Below are positions 53,593 to 62,824 of a stretch of 64,000 nt of DNA, piece after piece. Under the pieces are notes generated by a model. That model saw only the letters and a program-made list of their open reading frames with translations. It was not told where the DNA came from and searched no databases. How positions within the stretch are numbered: the stretch's first letter is position 1; each line of letters begins with the position of its first letter. Origin of the DNA: JAEUMG01 sp963805405 (GTDB lineage: Bacteria; Pseudomonadota; Alphaproteobacteria; Rhizobiales; Aestuariivirgaceae); the NCBI GenBank assembly GCA_963805405.1, contig CAWDUC010000020.1, forward strand, positions 930,001 through 994,000, in the 5' to 3' direction. The position numbers and the translations under genes are program-made.

Positions 53593-54113
53593 CCCATGGA
53601 CGCCACCTGCTCTTTTGGTCCCTTGCCGGTCTTGGCGACCATCAGCATCGCTTCGTAGAGTTCGCGGGGCGCAGCCGGCATGGCCTGCGTGCGCGCGGCA
53701 TCAAGTCTGCCGCGATACTGCAACTCGTCCTTGCCGTTGAAGCCGAAGAAATCCGGCGTGCACACCGCATCATAGGCGCGCGCGACCGCCTGTGTTTCAT
53801 CATAGAGGTAGGGAAAAGTGAATCCGTGCTTTTCCGCAAACTTCTTCATGTTGGCGAACGAGTCCTCAGGATATTCGGTCGCGTCATTGGCGGAGATCGC
53901 CGCAACGCCGATGCCCTCGGCCTGCAGATCCTTTGCGTCGCGGACCAGCCTATCGATGGCCGATTTCACATAGGGGCAGTGATTGCAGATGAAGGCAATC
54001 AACGTTCCCTTTGGCCCGCGGATATCGGAAAGCGAATAGATCTTCCCATCTGTCGCCGGCAACTCGAAGGCCCTTGCCTTCCATCCGAAATCGCAAACAG
54101 GCGGTGTCGCCAT
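53565..54113 (-). CDS. Thioredoxin-fold AhpC/TSA-like protein
   Basis: A 182-residue peroxiredoxin-like protein. It has ARAFELPATDGKIYSLSDIR, the active-site segment LIAFICNHCPYVKSAIDRLV with two cysteines (C-N-H-C), GIGVAAISANDATEYPEDSF and VCTPDFFGFNGKDELQYRGR. Relatives are annotated as thioredoxin family proteins in many Proteobacteria, and the reductase partner is not known. Start 54113 has GGAGG five bases upstream. The gene is between a GNAT acetyltransferase and the LuxR gene. Confidence 0.86.
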   Translation of the reverse strand: MATPPVCDFGWKARAFELPATDGKIYSLSDIRGPKGTLIAFICNHCPYVKSAIDRLVRDAKDLQAEGIGVAAISANDATEYPEDSFANMKKFAEKHGFTFPYLYDETQAVARAYDAVCTPDFFGFNGKDELQYRGRLDAARTQAMPAAPRELYEAMLMVAKTGKGPKEQVASMGCSIKWKAA

Positions 54114-54129
54114 GATGGCCTCCGTGCGA

Positions 54130-54690
54130 TCAGTAGGGTTCGTCGAAATATTGCTGGGCAGTGAGTTGGAATATTTCAACCGGTTCGAAACGTCCGCCGC
54201 CGGTCGGATAGTCGGGATGCGACTTCAGATGTTTGAGCCCGATGCGTCGGGCAAGCCGCAATGATGCAACATTCCCGGCCATCACCTTGCACCACACGCG
54301 CGCGACATCGAGCCGCTCGAAGGAAAGCCCAAGCAATGCCTTGCCGATCTCGGAGCCGACCCCCATCGCCCACATGGCGGGATGAACGCCCCAGCCGATT
54401 TCGGCGATGCCGGGGCGCTGCAGCAGGATGAACCCGTCGCCGATCGCCTCGCCGCTCATCTTCTCCTCGGCCGCGAGGTGGAAAGAGCCGCGGCCTCCAT
54501 CGCCCCTCCGGCTCACCGCGCGGCGCACGAAGGCGTCGACTTCGGTGCGGTTGCGAAGGCGCACGGAGATGTGTTTCTGGTAGGCGGGCTGCGTCATGAA
54601 ACGCGCAAAGCTCACGGCATCGCGCGTTTCGATCTCGCGCAAAAGAAGCTGGGGCGTTTCAACGGAAGGAAGGGTAGTGAGCGTCGTCAT
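54130..54690 (-). CDS. GNAT family N-acetyltransferase
   Basis: A 186-residue acetyltransferase of the RimJ/RimL-like GNAT branch. It has TPQLLLREIETRDAVSFARF, EIGWGVHPAMWAMGVGSEIG (acetyl-CoA pyrophosphate loop) and LDVARVWCKVMAGNVASLRL. It probably acetylates a ribosomal-protein or peptide N-terminus or a small molecule, and the target is unknown. The start at 54690 overlaps the amidotransferase gene by 4 bases, so the two are co-translated. Confidence 0.85.
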   Translation of the reverse strand: MTTLTTLPSVETPQLLLREIETRDAVSFARFMTQPAYQKHISVRLRNRTEVDAFVRRAVSRRGDGGRGSFHLAAEEKMSGEAIGDGFILLQRPGIAEIGWGVHPAMWAMGVGSEIGKALLGLSFERLDVARVWCKVMAGNVASLRLARRIGLKHLKSHPDYPTGGGRFEPVEIFQLTAQQYFDEPY

Positions 54691-55421
54691 TCCGCGGCCT
54701 CCCGCAAAGCAGCTCCGCCGCTCCAGCGGTCGAGGAAGCGATGGAACCAATCGCCCAAGGGCTTGTCATAGGTGATATTGTCCGAGAGCTGACGATCCGG
54801 GGGGAAAGCACCCGGCAATAGATGGCGCTCCGAGGGACGGCGTCCGATCCAGCGGGTCAGCATCTGGCGGGTGGCCTCGGGATGGAACTGAATGCCATAG
54901 GCCGCTGGTCCATAGCGGAAGGCCTGTTCGGGAAAATGCGCTGATTCGGCAAGCTTCACGGCACCGTTCGGCGTGCGATACCAGCCATGCCAATGCGACT
55001 GAAGCACTTTCAGGCCGGTCCCGAATTCTGTCTTGCCCGCCTCGGTCGGCACGAGATCGTAATAGCCATATTCGGCATGGCGGGCGGGATGCGGGCCGAC
55101 CGGTTCGCCGAGCGCATGCGCCAATAATTGTCCGCCAAGGCAGATGCCGAGAAACGGCGTTCCCTTTTCAAGCACGCTATCGATAAATTTCAGTTCGTCG
55201 ATGAGGAAGGGATAGGTTTTCTGTTCTCCAACATCATACTTGCCGCCATAGACAACGGCGCCCGCGACCTCATCGGTGATCGACGGGATCGCCTCGCCTT
55301 CCGCAGGGCAGCAGCGATCGAGCCGATAGCCCTGCTCGGCGAGCCAGAGCGACGCGCGGTCGTCGTTATCATCCTTGTCATGCGTGATGAGGATCACGCG
55401 CTTCTGCTTCGTGTCGTTCAT
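54687..55421 (-). CDS. Class I glutamine amidotransferase-like protein
   Basis: A 244-residue protein with the class I amidotransferase fold. The nucleophile elbow is PFLGICLGGQLLAHALGEPV with Cys, the triad His/Glu is in YGIQFHPEATRQMLTRWIG, and the N-terminal part is VILITHDKDDNDDRASLWLA. It is a stand-alone GATase, like GMP-synthase-related or gamma-glutamyl peptidase proteins, because no synthase domain is fused or adjacent. Substrate unknown. Confidence 0.88.
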   Translation of the reverse strand: MNDTKQKRVILITHDKDDNDDRASLWLAEQGYRLDRCCPAEGEAIPSITDEVAGAVVYGGKYDVGEQKTYPFLIDELKFIDSVLEKGTPFLGICLGGQLLAHALGEPVGPHPARHAEYGYYDLVPTEAGKTEFGTGLKVLQSHWHGWYRTPNGAVKLAESAHFPEQAFRYGPAAYGIQFHPEATRQMLTRWIGRRPSERHLLPGAFPPDRQLSDNITYDKPLGDWFHRFLDRWSGGAALREAAE

Positions 55422-55498
55422 GATGGGAGATTAACCACCACAATCCGATCTGTGAAGATGAAACGACATTACAGTTTCGCCGACTCCAAGAACGGTTC

Positions 55499-56703
55499 TT
55501 AGCGCTGTTTCCAGCCATGGATGTAATGGCGCGCGGCGAAGAGGACGAGCCCTGCGACCAATCCCCAGAAGGCCGAGCCAACGCCGGCGATCGTGACACC
55601 CGAAGCCGTGACGAGGAATGTCAGAATCGCGCTTTCGATGTCGCGCGGCTCCTTCATCATTGCCGTTGCGCTGCCGGCCAATGGCGCGAACAATGCAAGC
55701 CCAACAATCGCGGTGATGAGCGATGGCGGCAATGAGCCGAGTATTTGAATCAAGCGAGCCGGCCAAGAGGCCCACGGTGCCGTACAAGACGAGATAGGGC
55801 CAGGCGACGAGCCAGCGGCGCTTTGGGTCGGGATGGCAATCGGGCCCGGTCACGATCGAGGCAGTAATTGCGGCGAGATTGATCGCATGCGATCCGAACG
55901 GTGCGGCGAGAACCGAGCCGACGCCGGTGACCCAGAACGCTCCCGTCACGGGCGGCGTGTAGCCGGCGGCGCGCAGCACCGCGAAACCCGGAAGATTTTG
56001 CGAGGCCATGGTGACGAGGAACAAGGGAACGCCCAATCCCAGTATCGCGCTCGCATCGAATTGCGGCGTCGTCCAAACAAGCGGCGTTATGCCGAAGCTG
56101 CAGCACTCCGATCCGAACTGGCCTGTGATGATCGCCGCGATGATGCCAAGCCCAACGACTACCGGAACCGCGAACAGCGGATAGCTCAATCGTAAGGCGA
56201 AGAACACGATGGCGAGGCCGATCACGATGACCGGGCATGGCTAGGGCCGCGCCCGGCACGCCGAGGCAATAGCGAACCAGCACGCCAGCCAGCATCGCCG
56301 CGGCGACGGGCGCCGGAATGCGCTCGATCAGCCGGGCAATCGGCGTCAGGAGCGCGGCAAGGCAGACGAGGAGTCCGGCAACGACGAAAGCGCCCAACGC
56401 ATTGGCATAGCCGATCCCTGCTCCGCTCGTCGCAATGACTGCAGCACCCGGCGTCGACCACGCGGTGATGATCGGCATCTTGTAGCGCCAGGAGAGAATC
56501 AACGTCGTAAGCGCCATGGCGTAGCAGAGAGCCGCTGCCCATGAGCCCTGCTCCATCGGATTTGCGCCGACGGCACGGGCCGCCTCCATGATGAGCAGGA
56601 TGGTGCTGGCAAAACCGACCACCACGGCGGTCGCCGATGATGAAATCAGCCCGAGCCAACCCGAGGCCGGAACCTCGTTCGTAGAGCCTTCAGTCGAAGT
56701 CAT
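55499..56703 (-). CDS. benE: Benzoate/H+ symporter family protein BenE (two frameshifts)
   Basis: A 400-residue polytopic transporter after correction. It has LGLISSSATAVVVGFASTIL, YKMPIITAWSTPGAAVIATS, NALGAFVVAGLLVCLAALLT, then VIVIGLAIVFFALRLSYPLF and FGSHAINLAAITASIVTGPD. This is the BenE family of benzoate importers, related to nucleobase transporters. Two extra bases, near 56232 and 55750, break the frame, and their removal makes the length divisible by three. No benzoate-degradation gene is adjacent, so the ligand may differ. It overlaps the upstream Lrp gene by 4 bases. Confidence 0.85.
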
Positions 56704-57173
56704 GCGATCGGGACGCCGGGTTCGTATTTGGATTCGCGCAATATGAGCATCGTTTTCACGTGCTCGACATTACGCTGGGCGGTGAGTTGCTTGATCACGA
56801 AATCCTGCATGGCAGGCAGGTCCCGAGCAACGCATTTGAGAATGAAATCCGCCTCTCCCGAGATGGCGTGGCACTCCCGAACCTGTGGCCATTGCCGGGC
56901 ACGCGATTCGAAGGCTTCAAGTTCGGCCTCCGCCTGGCTTTTCAAACCCACAAGCGCAAATAGCATCACTTCGAAACCAAGTTTCGCCGGATCGAGAACC
57001 GCGCGGTAGGCCTTAATGACCCCAGCCTCCTCCAGCGCCTGGACGCGGCGCAGGCAGGGGGGTGGCGATAAGCCAACTCGATTGGCCAGCTCGACATTGG
57101 TCATTCGGCCGCTTTCCTGAAGGTGTTTCAGGATCTTCCAATCGGTGGGATCGAGGGCGACGCGGCGAGGCAT
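56700..57173 (-). CDS. Lrp/AsnC family transcriptional regulator
   Basis: A 157-residue regulator. The N-terminal helix-turn-helix is DPTDWKILKHLQESGRMTNV and ELANRVGLSPPPCLRRVQAL, and the C-terminal RAM/ligand domain is FEVMLFALVGLKSQAEAELE and VRECHAISGEADFILKCVAR. Usual Lrp size. The ATG at 57173 gives the family N-terminus, whereas the longer frame to 57563 overlaps trxB and is rejected. It is divergent from trxB and ends in a 4-base overlap with benE, which it may regulate. Confidence 0.92.
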   Translation of the reverse strand: MPRRVALDPTDWKILKHLQESGRMTNVELANRVGLSPPPCLRRVQALEEAGVIKAYRAVLDPAKLGFEVMLFALVGLKSQAEAELEAFESRARQWPQVRECHAISGEADFILKCVARDLPAMQDFVIKQLTAQRNVEHVKTMLILRESKYEPGVPIA

Positions 57174-57314
57174 TGGCAGACTATAGCAATAATGTTGCGC
57201 GAATGCACAGATTGGCGCCAATTCCGTTTCGTCATCCACAACAGTTAGGGCGCTGACCTTGAGAAGGGCCCAAAATGGGCTATAGTTATCTCTCGATAGC
57301 GATTGGAGAATTTC

Positions 57315-58277
57315 ATGCAGGCCCGTCATGTCCGCGTCCTGATCCTGGGGTCGGGACCGGCGGGATACACGGCGGCCGTTTATGCCGCGCGCGCGATGCT
57401 GGAACCGCTGCTTATCCAGGGCATTCAGCCCGGCGGCCAGCTCACCATCACGACCGACGTCGAGAATTACCCAGGTTTTGCCGATGTGATCCAGGGGCCA
57501 TGGCTCATGGAGCAGATGCAGGCCCAGGCCGCCCATGTCGGGACGGAAATCATTTCCGACCACATCACCGAAGTCCGGCTCGGCGAGCGACCTTTCTGGC
57601 TCAAGGGCGATTCAGGCCAAGTCTACACTTGCGATGCTTTGATCATTTGTACGGGTGCGCAGGCGAAGTGGCTCGGCATCCCCTCTGAACAGCATTTCCA
57701 GGGCTTCGGCGTTTCGGCTTGCGCGACCTGTGACGGTTTCTTCTATCGCGACCGGAAGGTCATCGTCGTCGGCGGCGGCAACACGGCGGTCGAAGAAGCC
57801 TTGTTTCTCACGAATTTTGCCCGCGAGGTCACGCTGGTTCATCGTCGCAACGAATTGCGCGCTGAGCGTATCCTCCAAAACCGCCTCTTCGCGCATCCCA
57901 AAATCAAGGTCATCTGGGATACCGCGGTCGAGGAGATTCTCGGAACCGGCGATCCGAAAGGTGTCACCGGCGCGAAGCTCCGGAACATCAAGACCGGGGT
58001 CATCACGGAAGTTGCGACCGACGGCGTCTTCGTGGCGATCGGTCACAAGCCGGCGACCGAACTCTTCAAGGGCCAGCTCAATCTCAATGCCGGCGGGTAC
58101 ATCGTCACTCACGGCCGGTCTACGACGACCGAGATAGAAGGTGTTTACGCGGCCGGCGATGTCACCGACGACATATATCGCCAGGCCGTAACTGCGGCAG
58201 GCATGGGTTGCATGGCGGCGCTGGAGGCTGAACGTTGGCTTCATGTCAGCCACAACCTGCGCCAAGCGGCGGAGTAG
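57315..58277 (+). CDS. trxB: Thioredoxin reductase
   Basis: A 320-residue NADPH-dependent flavoenzyme that reduces thioredoxin in the cytoplasm. It has the FAD motif LILGSGPAGYTAAVYAARAM, the redox-active CATCDGFFYR, the NADPH motif VVGGGNTAVEEALFLTNFA with HRRNELRAE, and the C-terminal FAD motif GVYAAGDVTDDIYRQAVTAA. The ATG at 57315 follows GGAG by 7 bases. A LysR gene follows 11 bases later, an arrangement typical of many Hyphomicrobiales. Confidence 0.95.
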   Translation: MQARHVRVLILGSGPAGYTAAVYAARAMLEPLLIQGIQPGGQLTITTDVENYPGFADVIQGPWLMEQMQAQAAHVGTEIISDHITEVRLGERPFWLKGDSGQVYTCDALIICTGAQAKWLGIPSEQHFQGFGVSACATCDGFFYRDRKVIVVGGGNTAVEEALFLTNFAREVTLVHRRNELRAERILQNRLFAHPKIKVIWDTAVEEILGTGDPKGVTGAKLRNIKTGVITEVATDGVFVAIGHKPATELFKGQLNLNAGGYIVTHGRSTTTEIEGVYAAGDVTDDIYRQAVTAAGMGCMAALEAERWLHVSHNLRQAAE

Positions 58278-58288
58278 CGGGTGCAGCC

Positions 58289-59176
58289 ATGGACTGGGAC
58301 AAGCTCAGGATATTTCACGCCGTGGCGGATGCCGGAAGCTTCACGCATGCCGGACACGAACTCGGACTGTCGCAGTCGGCGGTAAGCCGGCAGATCAGCG
58401 CGCTCGAGCAGGAGCTTAATGTCGCGCTGTTTCATCGCCACGCGCGGGGTCTGATACTCACCGAACAAGGCGAGATGCTGTTTCGCACGGCGCATGAAGT
58501 TTCCTCGAAACTTGCTGCCGCGCAGACACGCTTGATGGATTCGAAGGACAAGCCGACCGGCGAATTGCGCATTACGACGACCGTCGGTCTTGGGTCATTA
58601 TGGCTCACGCCGCGCATTGCCGAATTCAAGGATCTCTATCCGGAGATCAGCGTCACGCTGCTGCTCGAGGATCGCGAACTCGATCTTTCGATGCGCGAGG
58701 CCGATGTGGCGATTCGCTTGCGCCGGCCTACCCAGCCCGATCTCATCCAGCGCAAGCTCTTTACGGTGCATCATCACGTCTATGCTTCCGCCGAATATGT
58801 TCGGAAATTCGGGATACCAGCGTCGCTCGCCGATCTGGACAAGCATAGGATCGTCACATTCGGCAGCGCGCCACCCTATCTCGCGTCGATCAACTGGCTC
58901 GAGACGGCGGGTCTGGAAGAAGGCAAGTCGCGGCAGCCTGTGTTGCGAATCAACAATGCCGCTTCGCTGCGGCGCGTCATCGTGGCAGGCGTGGGCATTT
59001 GCTCACTCCCTGATTATCTGATCGACCGCGATTCAGGTTTGATTCAAATCGACCTGCCCCATCAAATGCCGGCCTTCGACACGTATTTCGTCTATCCGGA
59101 AGAATTGAAGGATTCGAAACGTGTCGTGGTGTTCCGCGACTTCATCGTCGCCAAGGCCAAGGAGTGGAGCTTCTGA
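58289..59176 (+). CDS. lsrB: LsrB/VtlR-type LysR transcriptional regulator
   Basis: A 295-residue LysR regulator. The helix-turn-helix is RIFHAVADAGSFTHAGHELG with LSQSAVSRQISALEQELN and ALFHRHARGLILTEQGEMLF. The effector domain is ELRITTTVGLGSLWLTPRIA, MREADVAIRLRRPTQPDLIQ and VIVAGVGICSLPDYLI. The MDWDKLRIFHAV start and position right after trxB match LsrB of Sinorhizobium and VtlR of Brucella, which control redox responses and, in Brucella, small RNA and small protein genes. The assignment rests on memory of those proteins and on synteny. Confidence 0.82.
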   Translation: MDWDKLRIFHAVADAGSFTHAGHELGLSQSAVSRQISALEQELNVALFHRHARGLILTEQGEMLFRTAHEVSSKLAAAQTRLMDSKDKPTGELRITTTVGLGSLWLTPRIAEFKDLYPEISVTLLLEDRELDLSMREADVAIRLRRPTQPDLIQRKLFTVHHHVYASAEYVRKFGIPASLADLDKHRIVTFGSAPPYLASINWLETAGLEEGKSRQPVLRINNAASLRRVIVAGVGICSLPDYLIDRDSGLIQIDLPHQMPAFDTYFVYPEELKDSKRVVVFRDFIVAKAKEWSF

Positions 59177-59411
59177 CAATTGGTTGCACCCGTGGGGCGG
59201 TGCTTCGCCTTACGCGAAGCTTCGAACCTTGCGACACGACCCCTTGGAGGTCTCGCTTTGTAATCACCTCGAGGCGAACTCTCCCAGAAGCAAGCTCAAC
59301 TCGTTTCAGCTTCAACGAACTCTCATCAATGCGCGCCTACATGCGGCGACCGCATGGCTCCCATGAGGCTAGCCGGCTTGTGGAAGAAGTCGAAGGGCTT
59401 AGTCTGTCCAG

Positions 59412-59566
59412 GTCGCTTGGTTCCAAGCGATGTATAGCGGAAGTTACTCCCTCCCCTTGTATCATCCGCAGCTTCCGGATCTTTCCTCACCGGAGTCCGG
59501 TAGCGGACCCCCATCTGGGGGTTCTGGACTATTCAGGCCGGACCTCGTCGTCCGGCCTTTCTTTTT
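59412..59566 (+). ncRNA. Possible small RNA downstream of lsrB/vtlR
   Basis: The 389 bases between lsrB and msrP hold no convincing gene, and 59177-59411 shows nothing I can name. From about 59412 the sequence looks like a structured transcript. It has hairpin GCTTGG-TT-CCAAGC (59415-59428), an unpaired-looking CTCCCTCCCC (59447-59456) of the anti-Shine-Dalgarno kind used by AbcR-like RNAs, hairpin CCCCC-ATCT-GGGGG (59508-59521) and an intrinsic terminator (59535-59566). CTTGTG (59377) and TAGTCT (59400), 17 bases apart, could be the promoter. Alternatively the hairpins belong to the lsrB 3' UTR. Confidence 0.42.
59535..59566 (+). terminator. Rho-independent terminator
   Basis: AGGCCGGAC-CTCGTC-GTCCGGCCT is a perfect 9-base stem with a 6-base loop, followed by TTCTTTTT. 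It ends exactly at the last base of the convergent msrP gene. It terminates plus-strand transcription coming from lsrB or from the proposed small RNA. Confidence 0.88.
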
Positions 59567-60528
59567 CACATGTAGAGCGGTTCCTTTTCCATGCCGGCGT
59601 AAAGCTTGGCGACGTAATCGCCATAGCCGTTGAACAATTGCGTCGGGATTTGTTCGTCGGTGCCGAGCACGCGTTCTGATGCCTGGCTCCAGCGAGGATG
59701 CGACACTTCCGGATTCACGTTGGCCCAGAAGCCATATTCCGATGACTGCAACTGCTCCCAGAAACCGATCGGGCGCTCGCTCACGAATGAGATACGCACG
59801 ATTCCCTTGATCGACTTGAAGCCGTACTTCCAAGGCAGATGAAGCCGCAATGGTGCGCCCATGGATTTCGGAAGCGGCTTGCCATAGGCGCCCGTGACCA
59901 TGAAGGGAAGCTCATTGCCGGCTTCGGCGATGGTCAGTCCTTCGATATAGGGCCACGGCATGCTGGAGAAGAGCCCGGGCTTCTGGCCTTCCGCGACATC
60001 CGGCAAGTTAAAGGTTTCAAAGCGAACGAATTTTGCGCCCGACAGCGGCTTAGTGAGCGCCACGAGTTTCGCCAACGGAAATCCGGTCCACGGCACGACC
60101 ATCGACCAAGCCTCGACGCAACGATGGCGATAAATCCGTTCTTCGAGCGTCATCTGCTTCAAGAGATCGTCGATAGCGATCGTCGTGGGCTTTTCGACTT
60201 CGCCGTCGATGACGACCGACCATGGCCGGATCGGCAAGGCTTCAGCCTGCTCGGAAACGCGCTTTGACGTGTTGAACTCATAGTAATTGTTGTAGGTCGA
60301 ATTAATCGCCAATGGCGTTACTTCCCGACCCGCATCCTTGAAAGCCGGATTGACAGGCGCGGGATAAAGCGAGGCAGAGGGATCGGTTTCGGCGCGGGCC
60401 CGGCCGGCCACTGCCAGAGCGGCGGCACCGGCGGCTGCTGCGAGAAACGCACGACGGTTAAGGAACACATGCTCGGGCGTAACGAAGCGCTCGGGCAATT
60501 CCCACCCGCGGCGGTGTATAACATTCAT
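59566..60528 (-). CDS. msrP: Protein-methionine-sulfoxide reductase, catalytic subunit
   Basis: A 320-residue periplasmic molybdoenzyme (MsrP/YedY) that repairs oxidised methionines in envelope proteins. It has a Tat signal (LNRRAFLAAAAGAAALAVAG, twin Arg near residue 25), NSTYNNYYEFNTSKRVSEQA, the Mo-ligand Cys in RHRCVEAWSMVVPWTGFPLA and LHLPWKYGFKSIKGIVRISF. The ATG at 60528 is used. The heme-containing membrane partner MsrQ is not encoded next to it, though it may be elsewhere. It converges on the lsrB/small-RNA terminator. Confidence 0.93.
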   Translation of the reverse strand: MNVIHRRGWELPERFVTPEHVFLNRRAFLAAAAGAAALAVAGRARAETDPSASLYPAPVNPAFKDAGREVTPLAINSTYNNYYEFNTSKRVSEQAEALPIRPWSVVIDGEVEKPTTIAIDDLLKQMTLEERIYRHRCVEAWSMVVPWTGFPLAKLVALTKPLSGAKFVRFETFNLPDVAEGQKPGLFSSMPWPYIEGLTIAEAGNELPFMVTGAYGKPLPKSMGAPLRLHLPWKYGFKSIKGIVRISFVSERPIGFWEQLQSSEYGFWANVNPEVSHPRWSQASERVLGTDEQIPTQLFNGYGDYVAKLYAGMEKEPLYM

Positions 60529-60622
60529 CGACCGTCTCCTGAGGATCATTGTGCGTTGACTACGCCGCAGACGACCGAATTAGCAAATCACGCCACTTCA
60601 CGCTTCCGAGACGGTGCGTTTA

Positions 60623-62678
60623 CTAGGCCGCCTCGGCCTTGCGGGTGGCGACGACCTGTTCCGCCTGCCGGCCAATCAATTCGGACATGTGATCATGGAT
60701 GAAGGTGAAGGTCCCGACACCGGCTGTCGCCGAGCGGACTTCAATAATCAGTGACCCGATCTCGCTCTCCGGCATGTGCGCCTTGACCGTGTCCCAGCCC
60801 GACCAACCTTCGCGGCCATCGAAGCCGAGGAGTTGGCCGCGTCGACCGGTCACGATCTGGTTGATGCGCGACGTCGCCTCGCTCGGCACGTGAATGTCGA
60901 CGGCGACGATCGGCTCGAGGAGGACCGGCGAGCATTGCGGCATGCCCTCGCTCATGGCAATGCGTGCCGCCGTCTTGAATGCCATTTCGGACAAGTCAAC
61001 ATCATGATAGGAGCCGTCGGACAAGTTGACGGCAAAGTCGACGACCGCGAAGCCCAAGGGCCCGTGCAGCATCCAGTCGCGAACGCCCTGCTCTACCGCC
61101 GGGATGTACTGCTTGGGAACGACGCCACCGGTGATCGTGTCGGTAAACTCGAAGCCCTCGCCTCGGCCTAGCGGCTTGATCTCGACAACCACGTCGCCGA
61201 ATTGTCCGTGGCCGCCCGACTGCTTCTTGTGGCGGCCGCGGATCTGCGTCGGCTTGCGGATGGTTTCCTTGTAGGCGATGCGGCGGGGCTTCGCATTGGC
61301 CTTGACGCCGAACTTGTTCTCGAGCCGCTCGAGCGCCACACGCAAATGCATCTCGCCTTGTCCCCACAACACGATCTCGTGGGTGTCATGATTATGCTCG
61401 AGCGACAGCGAGGGATCTTCCTCGATGAGCTTGGCAATGGCGCTCGTCAGCTTCACCTCATCCTTGCGATCGCTGACCGAGATTGCAAAGCCATACACCC
61501 CTGGCGAGACATCGATCTTACTAAGCTGTGGCGTGGAGCCTTTGGCGGTGGAGAGCGTCTCGCCGGTGGCCATGCCTTCGAGGCGGCCGAGCGCAACCGT
61601 GTCGCCGGCCTGCGCCTTGGCGGTCTTGGTGGGGGTGGTACCGGTCAGAATGAAAAGCCCGGCTGTGCGCGCCTCCTGTCCGGTACCGCCATAAAACACC
61701 GCGCCGTCGCCGAACTCACCGGTGAGCACACGGACAAGCGACAGCTTGCCGCCATGGGCGGTGTGGAAGGTCTTGAGCACCTGGACCGTTGCGCCGTTGC
61801 CAGGCTTGTGGCGAAGGCGCTGCGCCAATGACGCGACCGGCGGAACTTCATGGCGCAGGGCTTTGAGGAGCCGCAAAATGCCATTGCCATTCTCCGCCGA
61901 TCCGATGAACACAGGCGTGATCAGCCCATCGGCCAGTTCACGGGTCAGATCGGTGAAAACGCGATCGCGCGGCGGCTCGATATCGGTGAGCAATTGCTCC
62001 ATCAATTCGTCGTCATAGTCGGCGAGCTTCTCAAGCATCGCGAAGCGCGCTTCCTTCTCGGAGTCGAGCAGGTCGGCTGGAACTTCCACGACCTCGCTGG
62101 GTGCATGCTCGCGGTAGATGAAAGCGCGCTCAAGTGCCAAGTCGACAAAGCCGGTCACGATGCCGTTCTTCCATGATCGGAAGCTGGCGGAGGATCAGCG
62201 GCTTCGAGCTCGCCGGCTGAAGATAGGCGAGCACGTCGGTCAAGCGGCCTTCGCTCTTGTCGATCTTGTTGATGAAGAGGAGCCGTGGAATGTTGAAATC
62301 GTCGAGTTGCTTGAGGATGACCTGGAGTGCCGGCACCTTCTTGTCGTCAGCCTCGCAAACCACGATCGCCGCATCGCAGCCGGTGAGTGCGGCGCGGGCG
62401 TCCTGAGAGAATTCGATCGAACCGGGACAATCGACGAAAGTAAAATTGTCCCCCATGAAATTGACGGACGCGGCATTCAATTCAACGCTCATGCCATGGG
62501 CGCGCGCTTCTGGCGAAGAATCTCCGACGGTCGACTTGTCCGAGACTTTTCCTTGCCGCTGGATGGCGCCGGAGCGAAACAGGATCGCCTCCAGCAATGT
62601 TGTCTTGCCACTGAGATAGGGCCCTACGAGCGCGATATTCCGTGGGCCCGCAATTCGTCTGCCGCTTGAAGATTCCAT
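60623..62678 (-). CDS. Elongation factor G-like GTPase (one frameshift)
   Basis: A 684-residue protein after correction, with all EF-G domains in order. The G domain has variant motifs: P-loop GPYLSGKTTLLEAILFRSGA, G3 DCPGSIEF instead of DTPGHVDF, and G4 NKID. Domain II, domain III, the domain IV region (YKETIRKPTQIRGRHKKQSG, then GGVVPKQYIPAVEQGVRDWM) and domain V (VLLEPIVAVDIHVPSEATSR) follow. One extra base near 62163 breaks QLPIWKNGIVTGFVDLALER. The GGGAGGAT ribosome site favours the start at 62678. It is a paralogue of the housekeeping EF-G. Its role in Hyphomicrobiales is not established to my knowledge. Confidence 0.86.
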
Positions 62679-62824
62679 GTCCGATCCTCCCAAGACTGTC
62701 CGGGGGCCGGCATTTCTCTGTTGAGCCTCTTCGCCGGCTCCCATAGACATCGTTGCGCTGAATCCCGTCGCTGGCAAGGCCTATCGCCGGGCGTCGCTAC
62801 CCACAGCCCTACATTGGAGAGTTC

